Shown piece after piece: positions 13,401 to 24,600 of a stretch of 64,000 bases of DNA. The notes under the pieces were generated by a model, which saw only the letters and a program-made list of their open reading frames with translations, was not told where the DNA came from and made no database searches. The position numbers and the translations under genes are program-made. The DNA is taken from contig NC_064036.1 in NCBI RefSeq assembly GCF_932526225.1, positions 20,422,953 to 20,486,952 of the forward strand, read 5' to 3'. Source of the DNA: Nematostella vectensis. Taxonomy: Eukaryota; Cnidaria; Anthozoa; Actiniaria; Edwardsiidae. Numbering within the stretch: the stretch's first letter is position 1; the number at the start of each line of letters is the position of its first letter.

Positions 13401-15270
13401 ATCCCATACGGAGCATGTCGGTAATGATCACATCCGATGCCTTAGATCCCATACGGAGCATGTCGGTAATGATCACATCCGATGCCTTAGATCCCATACG
13501 GAGCATGTCGGTAATGGTCACATCCGATGCCTTAGATCCCATACAGAGCATGTCGGTAATGGTCACATCCGATGCCTTAGATCCCATACGGAGCATGTCG
13601 GTAATGGTCACATCCGATGCCTTAGATCCCATACGGAGCATGTCGGTAATGGTCACATCCGATGCCTTAGATCTCATACGGAGCATGTCGGTAATGATCA
13701 CATCCGATGCCTTAGATCCCATACGGAGCATGTCGGTAATGGTCACATCCGATGCCTTAGATCCCATACGGAGCATGTCGGTAATGATCACATCCGATGC
13801 CTTAGATCCCATACGGAGCATGTCGGTAATGGTCACATCCGATGCCTTAGATCCCATACGGAGCATGTCGGTAATGATCACATCCGATGCCTTAGATCCC
13901 ATACGGAGCATGTCGGTAATGGTCACATCCGATGCCTTAGATCCCATACGGAGCATGTCGGTAATGATCACATCCGATGCCTTAGACCCCATACGGAGCA
14001 TGTCGGTAATGATCACATCCGATGCCTTAGATCCCATACGGAGCATGTCGGTAATGATCACATCCGATGCCTTAGATCCCATACGGAGCATGTCGGTAAT
14101 GATCACATCCGATGCCTTAGATCCCATACGGAGCATGTCGGTAATGATCACATCCGATGCCTTAGATCCCATACGGAGCATGTCGGTAATGATCACATCC
14201 GATGCCTTAGATCCCATACGGAGCATGTCGGTAATGATCACATTCGATGCCTTAGATCCCATACGGAGCATGTCGGTAATGATCACATCCGATGCCTTAG
14301 ATCCCATACGGAGCATGTCGGTAATGATCACATCCGATGCCTTAGATCCCATACGGAGCATGTCGGTAATGATCACATCCGATGCCTTAGATCCCATACG
14401 GAGCATGTCGGTAATGGTCACATCCGATGCCTTAGATCCCATACGGAGCATGTCGGTAATGGTCACATCCGATGCCTTAGATCCCATACGGAGCATGTCG
14501 GTAATGATCACATCCGATGCCTTAGATCCCATACGGAGCATGTCGGTAATGATCACATCCGATGCCTTAGATCCCATACGGAGCATGTCGGTAATGATCA
14601 CATCCGATGCCTTAGATCCCATACGGAGCATGTCGGTAATGATCACATCCGATGCCTTAGATCCCATACGGAGAATGTCGGTAATGGTCACATCCGATGC
14701 CTTAGATCCCATACGGAGCATGTCGGTAATGGTCACATCCGATGCCTTAGATCCCATACGGAGCATGTCGGTAATGATCACATCCGATGCCTTAGATCCC
14801 ATACGGAGCATGTCGGTAATGGTCACATCCGATGCCTTAGATCCCATACGGAGCATGTCGGTAATGATCACATCCGATGCCTTAGATCCCATACGGAGCA
14901 TGTCGGTAATGATCACATCCGATGCCTTAGATCCCATACGGAGCATGTCGTTAATGGTCACATCCGATGCCTTAGATCCCATACGGAGCATGTCGGTAAT
15001 GATCACATCCGATGCCTTAGATCCCATACGGAGCATGTCGGTAATGATCACATCCGATGCCTTAGATCCCATACGGAGCATGTCGGTAATGATCACATCC
15101 GATGCCTTAGATCCCATACGGAGCATGTCGGTAATGATCACATCCGATGCCTTAGATCCCATACGGAGCATGTCGGTAATGATCACATCCGATGCCTTAG
15201 ATCCCATACGGAGCATGTCGGTAATGATCACATCCGATGCCTTAGATCCCATACGGAGCATGTCGGTAAT
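7441..15270. repeat. 45-bp satellite array, 174 units
   Basis: The unit begins gatcacatccgatgcc and ends gcatgtcggtaat. The span of 7830 bp is exactly 174 x 45 with no indel seen. Unit variants are few point changes: atgatc/atggtc, gatccc/gacccc, acggagc/acgtagc, cggtaat/cgttaat, cattcg, gagaatg. Because 45 is a multiple of 3 and the unit lacks stops, long frames stay open on both strands. The minus frame repeats the 15 residues ITDMLRMGSKASDVI and is continuous with the frame just outside the array (NYSRWLPVY before ITDML), part of the transposon ORF described at 15271-21320. Translation is not supported: both strands are equally open and the variants include replacement changes. Confidence 0.95.
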
Positions 15271-15803
15271 GTAGACGGGTAGCCATCTTGAATAGTTTGC
15301 CGATCCATTGAAAAAAAGGAAAGGGTCATAGCTGCCGTGGATTGAAGATGGAACTCCCAGTCGCCATCCCTTTCAGGTCTTATAAATCAAAGGAGAATCT
15401 GTACCATTTAAAGGTAGTTGTTCCAGAACTGAAACATGGGTGAACGTGATTCATCTTTGAGCTGTTGGAATATATCGAAGATACGTGAAACCGATTGGCA
15501 GGCTGTTGAAAAGGCTTCCCCCTTTCCATCTCCAGTCAACTTCAATAGATTCATATGGGGGCACGTTCTGGTCAAAATTATGTACAATTAATATGATGTA
15601 TTGTTCTAATTATTTTTATGTATGCAAAATTCATTTTATGTACTACTAATTAATTTCGTGTATATAAAATTAATATTATGTGCTGTAATTGATGTAATTT
15701 AAAATCAATTATTTACGTCTTACATATTTTCTTATTATATTCTTATTATTATTTCTTATTCGAATTAATTTTTTGTTGTCGATAATACTGAGGCGAATCC
15801 CAT

Positions 15804-16317
15804 ATGCCATTGCGTGCCCGTCGCGAGAAACCTTGTCCTTGCACACTTGTATCTTACAAAATGGCGGCTCGCAATCGCCGTAGAGTGATTTTTCGAGAAA
15901 GAAATGAAGGCGGATTTCGCCACTTCTTGATCAATTTAAAATCCGTTTTTCAATTTTTTCTGTCTCCGGCGAATATAGATATCTTACGTCTTGGATGATC
16001 TGAATCGTGCTAAGTTTCGATTGCTTGATGCTCCAGGTACCATAACTATGCTTTTGTCCGACCTGGCGAGAGGCGGGCCTCTAATCCAACCGGACTCCCG
16101 CCCGATGTTATACGTGAACCTCTGCAGAATATACACCAGTGTGTGACATCTCTTATCAATATTATAACAGCTGAGATAGATCTTTGTCCAACCAACCATT
16201 CATTCGCTACTCTTCGTTCAACAACACAGCTTGGGCCTGGAAAAAGCGCTATGAAATTTCTAGAGACCAACTGAAAAACGATCACTGTTTTTTTTCATGA
16301 CAGAAAATAGCTGATAT
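15804..16317. other. 5' part of the TIR transposon, no clear coding
   Basis: Only short frames are present. A stretch near 16030-16140 (TITMLLSDLARGG and following, in frame with stops) may be the degraded N-terminus of the integrase gene. No start codon could be chosen. Confidence 0.3.
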
Positions 16318-17165
16318 GCTTCAAGTAAGTGTTTCTACTGTGCAACGAAGATGAAAGGAAGTCTTGGATAAGTGATGAATATGAAGGTTATTCTAAAATC
16401 ACTGACGATGAATTAGATGCGATTCATGCAACTATAACAGGGAACAATACCGAAGGCCCTCTAACCCCAAACATTGGAAGGCGGCGGTTTATTGGTGCAC
16501 TTCAAAGCCGTGGCATCCATATTCAAAGATGGAGGGTAACCGAATGCTTGCTCCGAATGGATCCCATTGGTACAGCTTTGCGATGGAGAATGACAATTCA
16601 CCGTAGAAGATATTATGTTCCAACTCCCAACAGCCTGTGGCATATTGATTCTGGACATAAGCTGATTAGATACAAACTGATTACTCATGTTTGTATTGAT
16701 GGGAAAACGAGGTTGTTAATATATGTCATGTGTTCCAACAACAACACTGCTGATACAGTTCTTAATCTATTTACTAATGGCGTAAGGGAATTGGGACTTC
16801 CATTCCGTGTACGCTCATACTATGGAATGGAAAACTTCTATGTTGGAAAGTACATGTTAGAACACTGTGGTGCAGGTTGAGGAAGCATTATAACAGGTTC
16901 ATCAGTCCATAACTCAAGGGTTCAGAGATCTCTTCGGGATATTTACTCTGGCGTGTTGGCTTTTTATGCTCGTATATTTGAATCAATGGAAGATAATGGC
17001 ATATTGGATAATGTTCATTTTTTCAGTCTTCATAGATCACTGCAGGAATTTCTCCAACAGATGAACAATCACCCAGTCTCGAGTGAAGAAAACCAATCCC
17101 CTTCACAATTGTGGGAAAAGGGAATGTTAGAAAACATGTATTCTGGGCACACTGCACTTGGCACT
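16318..17165 (+). pseudogene. integrase core (rve-like) of the TIR transposon
   Basis: A helix-turn-helix-like start (LQVSVSTVQRR, 16320-16350) precedes a stop and then an open frame from 16329. The main blocks are TPNIGRRRFIGALQSRGIHI, RRRYYVPTPNSLWHID (first catalytic Asp, about 16647), KLITHVCIDGKTRLLIYVMC, RVRSYYGMENFYVGKYMLEH, then after TGA at 16878-16880 GSIITGSSVHNSRVQRSLRD and SPSQLWEKGM. The organisation matches the integrase core family found in many fish and cnidarian elements. There the block at 16810 normally reads like RSDLGGEN, so the second catalytic Asp is Tyr here. With the in-frame stop, the copy is inactive. Confidence 0.82.
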
Positions 17166-17905
17166 TGACACCAACAGATGAGTATGGAATAGACCCAGAA
17201 GGTGTTTTGTAAGCTGAAGAAGAGGATTATCAGGTTAATGTTGACACCAACAGAGATTGATGAGTATGGAATAGACCCAGAAGGTGTTTTGTAAGCTGAA
17301 GAAGAGGATTATCAGGTTAATGCTGACACCAACAGAGATTGATGAGTATGGAATAGACCCAGAAGGTGTTTTGTAAGCTGAAGAAGAGGATTATCAGGTT
17401 AATGTTGACACCAACAGAGATTGATGAGTATGGAATAGACCCAGAAGGTGTTTTGTAAGCTGAAGAAGAGGATTATCAGGTAAATGTTGACACCAACAGA
17501 GATTGATGAGTATGGAATAGACCCAGAAGGTGTTTTGTCTGCTGAAGAAGAGGATTATCAGGTTAATGTTGACACCAACATAGATTGATGAGTATGGAAT
17601 AGACCCAGAAGGTGTTTTGTAAGCTGAAGAAGAGGATTATCAGGTTAATGTTGACACCAACAGAGATTGATGAGTATGGAATAGACCCAGAAGGTGTTTT
17701 GTCTGCTGGAGAAGAGGATTATCAGGTTAATGTTGACACCAACAGAGATTGATGAGTATGGAATAGACCCAGAAGGTGTTTTGTAAGCTGAAGAAGAGGA
17801 TTATCAGGTTAATGTTGACACCAACAGAGATTGATGAGTATGGAATAGACCCAGAAGGTGTTTTGTCTGCTGAAGAAGAGGATTATCAGGTTAATGTTGT
17901 CCCTC
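17166..17905 (+). repeat. 82-bp minisatellite derived from the integrase C-terminus
   Basis: About nine tandem copies of an 82-bp unit beginning gacaccaacagagattgatg. The first copy lacks six bases (gattga). Read in frame, one unit encodes TEIDEYGIDPEGVLSAEEED, an acidic segment like the C-terminal tail of this integrase family, and the last copy runs on into VVPPALNVSDEQ. Copies alternate between gtaagctg (stop in frame) and gtctgctg (open). Because 82 is not a multiple of 3, each extra copy shifts the frame, so the array cannot encode one long repeat protein. Confidence 0.85.
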
Positions 17906-17934
17906 CTGCATTGAACGTCTCTGATGAACAGTGA

Positions 17935-18685
17935 AATTTGATGCCATGCCCACTAAATAATGATGAGAACTGTGGTATAAACATTTTCTTGCGGTGTGTA
18001 GGGTTGGTTCACTCTTTCCTGGCCTCCACATAGGCTGTTCAAATAGTTTTATGTGCAGATAAGTTGTAATTTACTGTATATGCTTATTATGGAACTAAGT
18101 ATGCTAGTATTGCCTTTCAACCTACTGTGACTCACATAATTGTAATATGACACAATAATATTGGGCAGTAACACTAGAACACCCACCCCCCTGTTCAGGA
18201 CCTATGTATTCCAAGGTGGGTGGTCCCAGTGTGGTGTGAAAATCCAGGGTTGGTACCATACAAGAGGAGAAAAAAACCCAGCTTCACCAGCTTGTGCTTG
18301 GAGACTTGAGCTTGTGCCAACATTGCCTCCCTGCCACCATTGCCTCCCTGTGTGTCATTCCCTGGGATGGTTGTATTTCTATGAATATATACTTCGATGA
18401 ATATTATATTTTGTCCAGAATAAGAGTAAGTGGCATAGATGAGTTTAGAGGTATTTGGAACATCTCAGTTAACAAAATGTTTAAATAAAAAAGATGCAGG
18501 TGTAATGTAAACATGTTGCTTTATTCGTTAACTTATTTAACACAATAGCATGTGCTGTACAGCAATGGCTGAGAATATTATGAAATCAGCATTTTTTTTG
18601 CAAAACGACATTTTAAAGCAATAACATAGCAACAATGCAGGCAAACGAAAATAAAACGATAATTTGTTTGTAATTGTGCAGTGCT
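17935..18685. other. intergenic part of the TIR transposon
   Basis: Lies between the integrase tail and the 3' end of the HECT-like gene. No coding region is recognised. On the minus strand, forward tttatt motifs near 18520 could serve as AATAAA signals for the HECT gene. Confidence 0.4.
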
Positions 18686-18689
18686 CATT

Positions 18690-19300
18690 TAACTGCCATG
18701 AAGCAAAACTGATAAACGGTTGGGTCTCTCATACCTTGCCGAAGTACTACTCTGTGAAGGTAGCTTAAAACCAGAGCTTGGGCTAGGCAGACTAAGGATG
18801 TTTGTACATGTGTGAGCTGTAGGTGTAGCATCCACTATTTCTTTTGGTTCCTCTGTACTCAAGTCTACCTCTTTTAGGACAAATTCTATGGAGGGGTGGA
18901 TGTGGAATCCCAAAAGAAGCTCATTAGATGCAGCTGTAACAAATTCTAAGATGTTACCCAGCTCCAGTTGTAAGTCACCACACTTTTTTTCCCACTTGCT
19001 ACTTCTCTTACATATTTTACGAGCATGGTATAAATTTCCTTTTCATAGGTCACAGCATTGCTGGCTTGTTCGGAAAATTTACCCTTTAGAAGTTGCAGCA
19101 GTCTTGGGACAGTTAGCTCTCCTTGACATTCTGGCCGCATCAAGTGAAATAGCAAAGGAAGCTGTCGAAAGGCAGTTAGCATTCCCAGCTGTTCAAGTCC
19201 AGCCTGCATTTCGACTATACAAGAGCTTGGAGTTGCTGACACCACCTGCTGCAATATATTCTCTCTATAAATGCTGGCATTTGTCCATTCTGTAACATTG
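18690..19300 (-). pseudogene. HECT E3 ubiquitin ligase-like C-terminal domain (transposon-borne)
   Basis: The minus strand reads QAGLEQLGMLTAFRQLPLLF, then GKFSEQASNAVTYEKEIYTM and LVKYVREVASGKK. A one-base frameshift lies in an A7 run (rev. comp. of 18986-18993), and the frame continues CGDLQLELGNILEFVTAA, LGFHIHPSIEFVLKEV and DATPTAHTCTNILSLPSPSS. The last block matches the HECT C-lobe signature around the catalytic Cys (TxxTCxN..LP). The layout resembles G2E3-type HECT proteins, whose relatives are often annotated next to this integrase family. HECT ligases pass ubiquitin through that Cys to substrates. Only the C-terminal part is recognisable. Whether the parent gene acts in transposition is unknown. 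Confidence 0.65.
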
Positions 19301-21674
19301 CAACTGCAACCATAATCCCCACATTGTAGTAATCCTTAAAGAGATAAAGTCTGTGGGATATACTAGAGGGGTGCAAAGGACTATGGTATGTGCCTGAAAA
19401 TTATTATATACATAAAAATGATTACGACACGGGAAAATCAAATTCTGAATGCATAAATTGAAGTTAAATATGCATAAAATAAATTTTAGGACAAACAAAA
19501 TCATTTTTTGAACAAGAAATTAATTCAGGTACCACATAAAATTAATTCGGCGGAACATATTATTTGCAGTAATCATTAATGTGCATAATTTTGACCAGAA
19601 CGGGCCCCATAGATTCACGTCCACTTTTTTCAGAATCGCTGATAGACGCTCGTCATCTCTGTGACTCTGCAGTCATCAAAGAAACGCCTCCCATTGAAGA
19701 CGGAAAAGCGCTTCCATTATGAGCTTGTGACCTCTATCGCCAGGGTTGTAGGTGTTCCCTCTTAGCAATGCCATTGTGGTATTGCTTCCATATACCCCAG
19801 ATTCTATAGGAATATCTTCAAGCCCGCTCTCCTGGAACATCTTTCCTATCAGAGACAATCAAATATTTCAGAGCGATATGGAAGCCACCCATCCTCACGA
19901 TCAAATTCCTAAACTCGTCTGGATAGCGCCAGTGAATCTCCTTTGCTTTCGTATAGATTGCAAGATCAAACGTAATCACAGCGTGTTTCTGTCCAACCTT
20001 CTCCGACATTGCTTGTGTTGTTTTAAGGACAGTATAAACAGTGGAAAACTCTGTTGGGGACACGGCAATCATTGGACAATACCCGATCGTAGTAGGGATT
20101 TCTTAATTCGACATCTAAGTATTGAATGCAGTCCAGCTTGGCGTCATCTGGATTGGATCTACTTTATCTGACCTGTTGTCAGACAGGGCGTTTTTCATCC
20201 TCTGGAATAGCCAGACATCCTTTGCTAAAACATCATTTGCAGGAGAGGACACTATCTCAAGAGCCGGTGAGGAGCTCCTGAAAAGCGTTGGCACGTGTGG
20301 TCTTCTGCCGTAAGCACTAAACTCGTGTAATTGCGGGATTGAGAACACATCGATAGACCTTCGGCGCACTGATAGGTCTGCATGGACTTGTGGGGCTGGC
20401 TTTGGTCCAAACTACTTTTTCTTATAAGCCACAATTGTTGTCGAGTGTGTTGCCTGCCTTCCGTCTAGAGTCAACTCTTTGAATTGTCCGTCGCAAATTG
20501 GACGAAGCCGCCAGGATCTCCCTCGCCATACACGTATTTGCCACCTCGACATCTTCATAGGAAGAGCAGTGGCCCATTCGGTTTATTAGCGTTACTATCT
20601 CCTTGGATCCCGTTAGATGGTGAAGAGTTGCAGCAAAGCCAACATCTTTGGGTGTTCTTACACGGCCGTTGCTGATTGCGTGAATGAGGTCTTGCCCCAA
20701 CATGGTAGCCTGCCGTTTTTTTTTCACAAGGTTTGGTGTCGCTTCAAACTCATCATCTAGTGATAGGCACCACCGTAGGGAGTTTTCTAGAGACCCTGGA
20801 ATGATGCGTTTCCCATTTTCCATCGACACATCATCTGGATCCAAAGGTTTGTTTGATACTCCTTTGCACTGCTTCACTTATACCTTTATGGTCTGGGCCG
20901 CATGAAAAACAATTCTAGATGGTGTCATCTCTTCTCCGCCCTTATGATTTCCCTCTTCCTTCCTTTGGCATGATGGTAGCTTGTCTATGATATCGCCAGC
21001 AGTCAAAATACTTGAGTAGACAAGCTCAAACTTTTTCAAGTCGGGTCGTTCGTGAAAAGTTATTCTATCCGAGAAATGCGTTTTTAATCGCTTTTTTTAA
21101 CTTTTCGCTTCTGTACGAGTTGTCAGAAAGATGTGCCTGATAGCGCCCTAGAAGAAAACTCATCTCGTACACATTACCGTCAATAATTCCTTTCTCTACT
21201 TCATCTATAACGCGTTTGGAAGATACAGAGAGATGGCCAGGATATCTTTCATATCTTAGTATTCTGAAAAAAGATTTACTCGTAATACCCCCTCTCTCCC
21301 ACACACATCCTCCCACCCGCTACATTTCTCCGCGTACTTATAAAGCCAGTATGACTATATTATCTTATAGTAATAGTAAGTCAACTCCGGCAACACTGCG
21401 AATATTCGTCTCACCGTAAAAGTCAAGGAGATGGAATACTGGTAACCAATCAGAACATGTCTAGATCATGCGAGTGACGTCATTCATTCTAATTGCTTAT
21501 TGTCAAATGACCTCGTGGTCAGCAGCGGAGTCTTGGCAGCGTAATGATCAACTAATTTGTCTATTGTCCTTGGAACGAGCTAGCAATCGCTTTGAAATTG
21601 AGTAACCTTAAGTGTTCGATTTCCAGAGGGGCAAGCTACTTTTGGTAGTCAGGAGACTCGAGGATTAGTTCAAA

Positions 21675-24600
21675 ATGAGTCTAAATGAACACGACACGCG
21701 TACAAACCGTTATGGATGGGAAAGTACTAGTGGACAAGAAGACTTATGGACATCGACATCGTACGGATAGAATTTAATTACCGTCCCTTCATAACAAAGA
21801 TCAGATAAGTGAAGACTACTGTGAGTCAAGAGATCGGAATGGTTCGAACAAGCTCTAATTTTATTTTTGCCCTTTACCTACCTACCGTAAGCCAGCAATC
21901 AAGGTTGAAGGGAAGCGAGAAAAGGAAACCTGGTGAAACACTGGAGGCAGAAGAGTTCAAATATCTTGGACAAGGTAGAAGGACTACAGCAGCACTTCGT
22001 ATTCTGTAAGTTTCCCAACAATATTTTATCTGACGAGTTACACACTTCAAAAATCTAACTTTATGTATAGTGCAATTAAACAACACAAAATCTTGAAGAA
22101 GAACAAGAACATTAAAGAATTCCTTATTTGAACTATCCAAAGATTCTATGCATTTCCTAGATTAAATTGACTAGCTTTGTTTTTTTTTCGGCTTTGTGAC
22201 ATGTTTTGTGCTTTTAGTTTCTTTTGCACTGCCATCGCTTCTTGTAGCGAAAAACAACAACAACATAAACTTAACTTAACAACCTTATATGAATAAAACA
22301 TTTGATGATTCTGAGATCCCATAGAAAGTACGATGTTATTTATCCATGAGATACGTTTATTGGAGTATTATTATTGTAGTACAAGGAAATTCAAATCTAA
22401 GCCGCGACAAATCTACAAAGCGCGGGTCGGAGCGTAATGAATTTTTTTCCGAAAAAAGGTTAATCTGATAAGGCTGAAAGGCTTTCGGGGAAAAAAGGGG
22501 TTAAAACCCGCGTGTATCATAAACTAAGAACTCAAAGTTATTCTATAAGCCACATGAAATATAAAACGCTTTGGTTGCTCGCCTGAAAACATTCCCGAAA
22601 ACAGTAATGTCAAGGTAAATTTTATACCGTACGTCTCGCTTTTTATGAATCCAAAAAATTAACTTTTTTGGATTAGTCTGAGTGTTATATAGAACCTTAG
22701 TACGCTTGTTAACGTTGTTCATGTTACCCACGCCACTATGTGCCTAGTCTGTGTGTTATCTAAAACCTTCGTACGCTTGTTACCGTTGTTCATGTTACCC
22801 ACGCCACTAGTGTGCCTAGTCTGTGTGTTATCTAGAACCTTAGTCTACCACTACCGCTGTTTGTGTTTCTTTTGCCCTGATAAACAAATTAGATTTCTAC
22901 CCTTGTTACGGTTGTTCACAAAGTAACAAGAAAAAAAACCAGATATGCTGCGGGTAAAATGGGCATGGTGTTATAAGTCAAATAACATAGGCTTTAGATT
23001 TATTTTGTTGCGCAATTTTATTTCTTGAACACACGAGCGCGTGCATCCCGAGTCACGCGTGGGATGTTCGCGCGCTATGACGCGAAGTTTACGCAACAAT
23101 CATCCTACTGTCAGGCGTGTCACAGAAAACACGTTTTCAAACTAACCCAGCAACACCGACGTTAAAGTGATCGGAGATCTTCTAAATGCTAAGTTCAGCT
23201 GCTATGAACATGGACCTTGTGCAGTCTGGTAATATAAACTGATAATGTTTTGGCAGGAAACTATCACATGTCACAGTTCATTGGTAACATATGTTGCTAC
23301 ATCGAGCCAGTTCATGGATGCATCATGGTCTAGCGCAAAGATAAAAATTGCTAATACTTTCTTCTTCATTATCGTTAGTCTCCTATTTTCCTTTTTTTCT
23401 CTTCGTCTGCGTCTGCTCACGCTAGTGGCACCTTCATACGCGCGTACTCTCTTTGCTCTCTTCTCCGTTACTTTGCTCAGCCGGCTTATCTAATTGCACG
23501 CTTGCTTGTTCATCTGTAGATTCGTCGTCCTCTCCAAATGAAAAGGGATTCTATGTAGCCTTGGTGCTTGTTCTTGGTGTCTGTCTGTTTCTAACATGGT
23601 AAGCTGAGAATGATGTGTTTTGAGTAGAGTATATCGGATTCTAAGCATTTGCACTTAATTGTTTCAGGGTATTTAAGCATTTAGTCTTGGATAAGGGCAA
23701 AAGGCTGCTTCGACGAAAAGAGGTATATGTTTTCCATTCGATGCCCCAAAATCAAAGTGTTCGAATACCAGAAAACAACTAATAACTCGTAAATAACTAT
23801 TTGGCGTCTCTTGAGGAGGTGTGGTATATTAAGATTACAATGTACTTTATGCATTGGAAAATTTCAAGAAAAAACAAAACTGCACCAAGATTTAAAACTA
23901 GTAGCAAGGGTTGGGGACTGGTCTCTTAAGTTTTAATTAACAGGCCCGTATGTAGTGGTGATAGTGGTGGGGCGGTGACGGTGTAAAAGTAGGCATTGAA
24001 ATTTTAAAAAAATTCTTGGGGCAAGCGTTCAATCCTTAGGCCTTTCTCTATTTATGCTAGCATTTTTTCGGCACTTAGAACTCAGAAAGATAAATTACCC
24101 TAACGTTCAACAGTTTTATTACTTAAGTTTTTTTTTGTCTGTCTCGACTGTTTGTGAGTTTTCGTTGTGTAACTTGTGGGGGGAAAGGTGGTCAGCGCGT
24201 AATTCTTTCTCTCGCCCAGCCAAGTGGCGTTGGCCATGAATTTCCAAGAGAGACCAGTTCCATTAGCGGATAAAGGGGAGGGGGAAAGGAAGGGCCAGAG
24301 CTCCCCCCTCGAACCCTCCGTGGGGAAATTTGAAGAAATGTATGGAACAAAATTCTACACTTTTACCTCCGTCATATGCTTTATATATTGGTGCCCCCCT
24401 TTTTGGGTTGTTCCCCCTCCCCTCCGGGAAATCCTAGCCTGCGTAGCAAGCGTTTCTGTGGAGTTCCAGCAGGAATAGAGAGTAAGTACGCAGAAATAAG
24501 GCCGCGCGAAAAATGGGGCGAGCGCAAAAAAAAAAAAAGAGAAGGGGGAGGGGGAAGAAGGAAACGCTTGCCACCACTCATTGTCTTTTTCCGATCTCAT

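Larger units (their letters stand above)
15554..19611. mobile_element. 4.06-kb TIR transposon encoding an integrase and a HECT-like protein
   Basis: The left end is TATGGGGGCACGTTCTGGTC... and the right end is the inverted counterpart (...GACCAGAACGGGCCCCATA). Both continue as GTTCTGGTCAAAATTATG followed by AT-rich subterminal repeats with tttatgt and aattaatt motifs (15580-15760; 19380-19590). The direct repeat GATTCA flanks the element exactly (15548-15553 and 19612-19617); it extends to ATAGATTCA if the terminal TAT belongs to the target. Removing the element and one GATTCA restores a continuous minus frame in the host ORF, which supports a clean insertion. Inside are an integrase core on the plus strand and a HECT-type domain on the minus strand. 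Confidence 0.85.
15271..21320 (-). pseudogene. HEEADT-type transposon ORF, split by a 4-kb insertion and running into the 45-bp satellite
   Basis: Minus-strand blocks in order: PGHLSVSSKRVIDEVEKGI (about 21230), RVRTPKDVGFAATLHHLTGS and INRMGHCSSYEDVEVANT (about 20600), WLFQRMKNALSDNRSD (about 20190), KHAVITFDLAIYTKAKEIHW (about 19950). The 15554-19611 insertion follows. The ORF then resumes with GDGKGEAFSTACQ, RPERDGDWEFHLQS, FFSMDRQ, a one-base frameshift, and NYSRWLPVYITDM entering the array. The 40-45 kb ORF has matching blocks (SLDMGLYQPAKKLQ, RTGDWKLHL, FFAHDRLNYARMVPLYLPEM). Stops and frameshifts are scattered. The part after the array is not recognisable. The molecular function of this family is not established here. 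Confidence 0.75.

Noticed and set aside
7271-15274. 2667-codon plus-strand frame and 2610-codon minus-strand frame as giant repeat proteins
   Set aside because: Both come from a stop-free 45-bp unit whose length is a multiple of 3. Variants include replacement changes in both frames, and neither frame has a credible start region or splice context.
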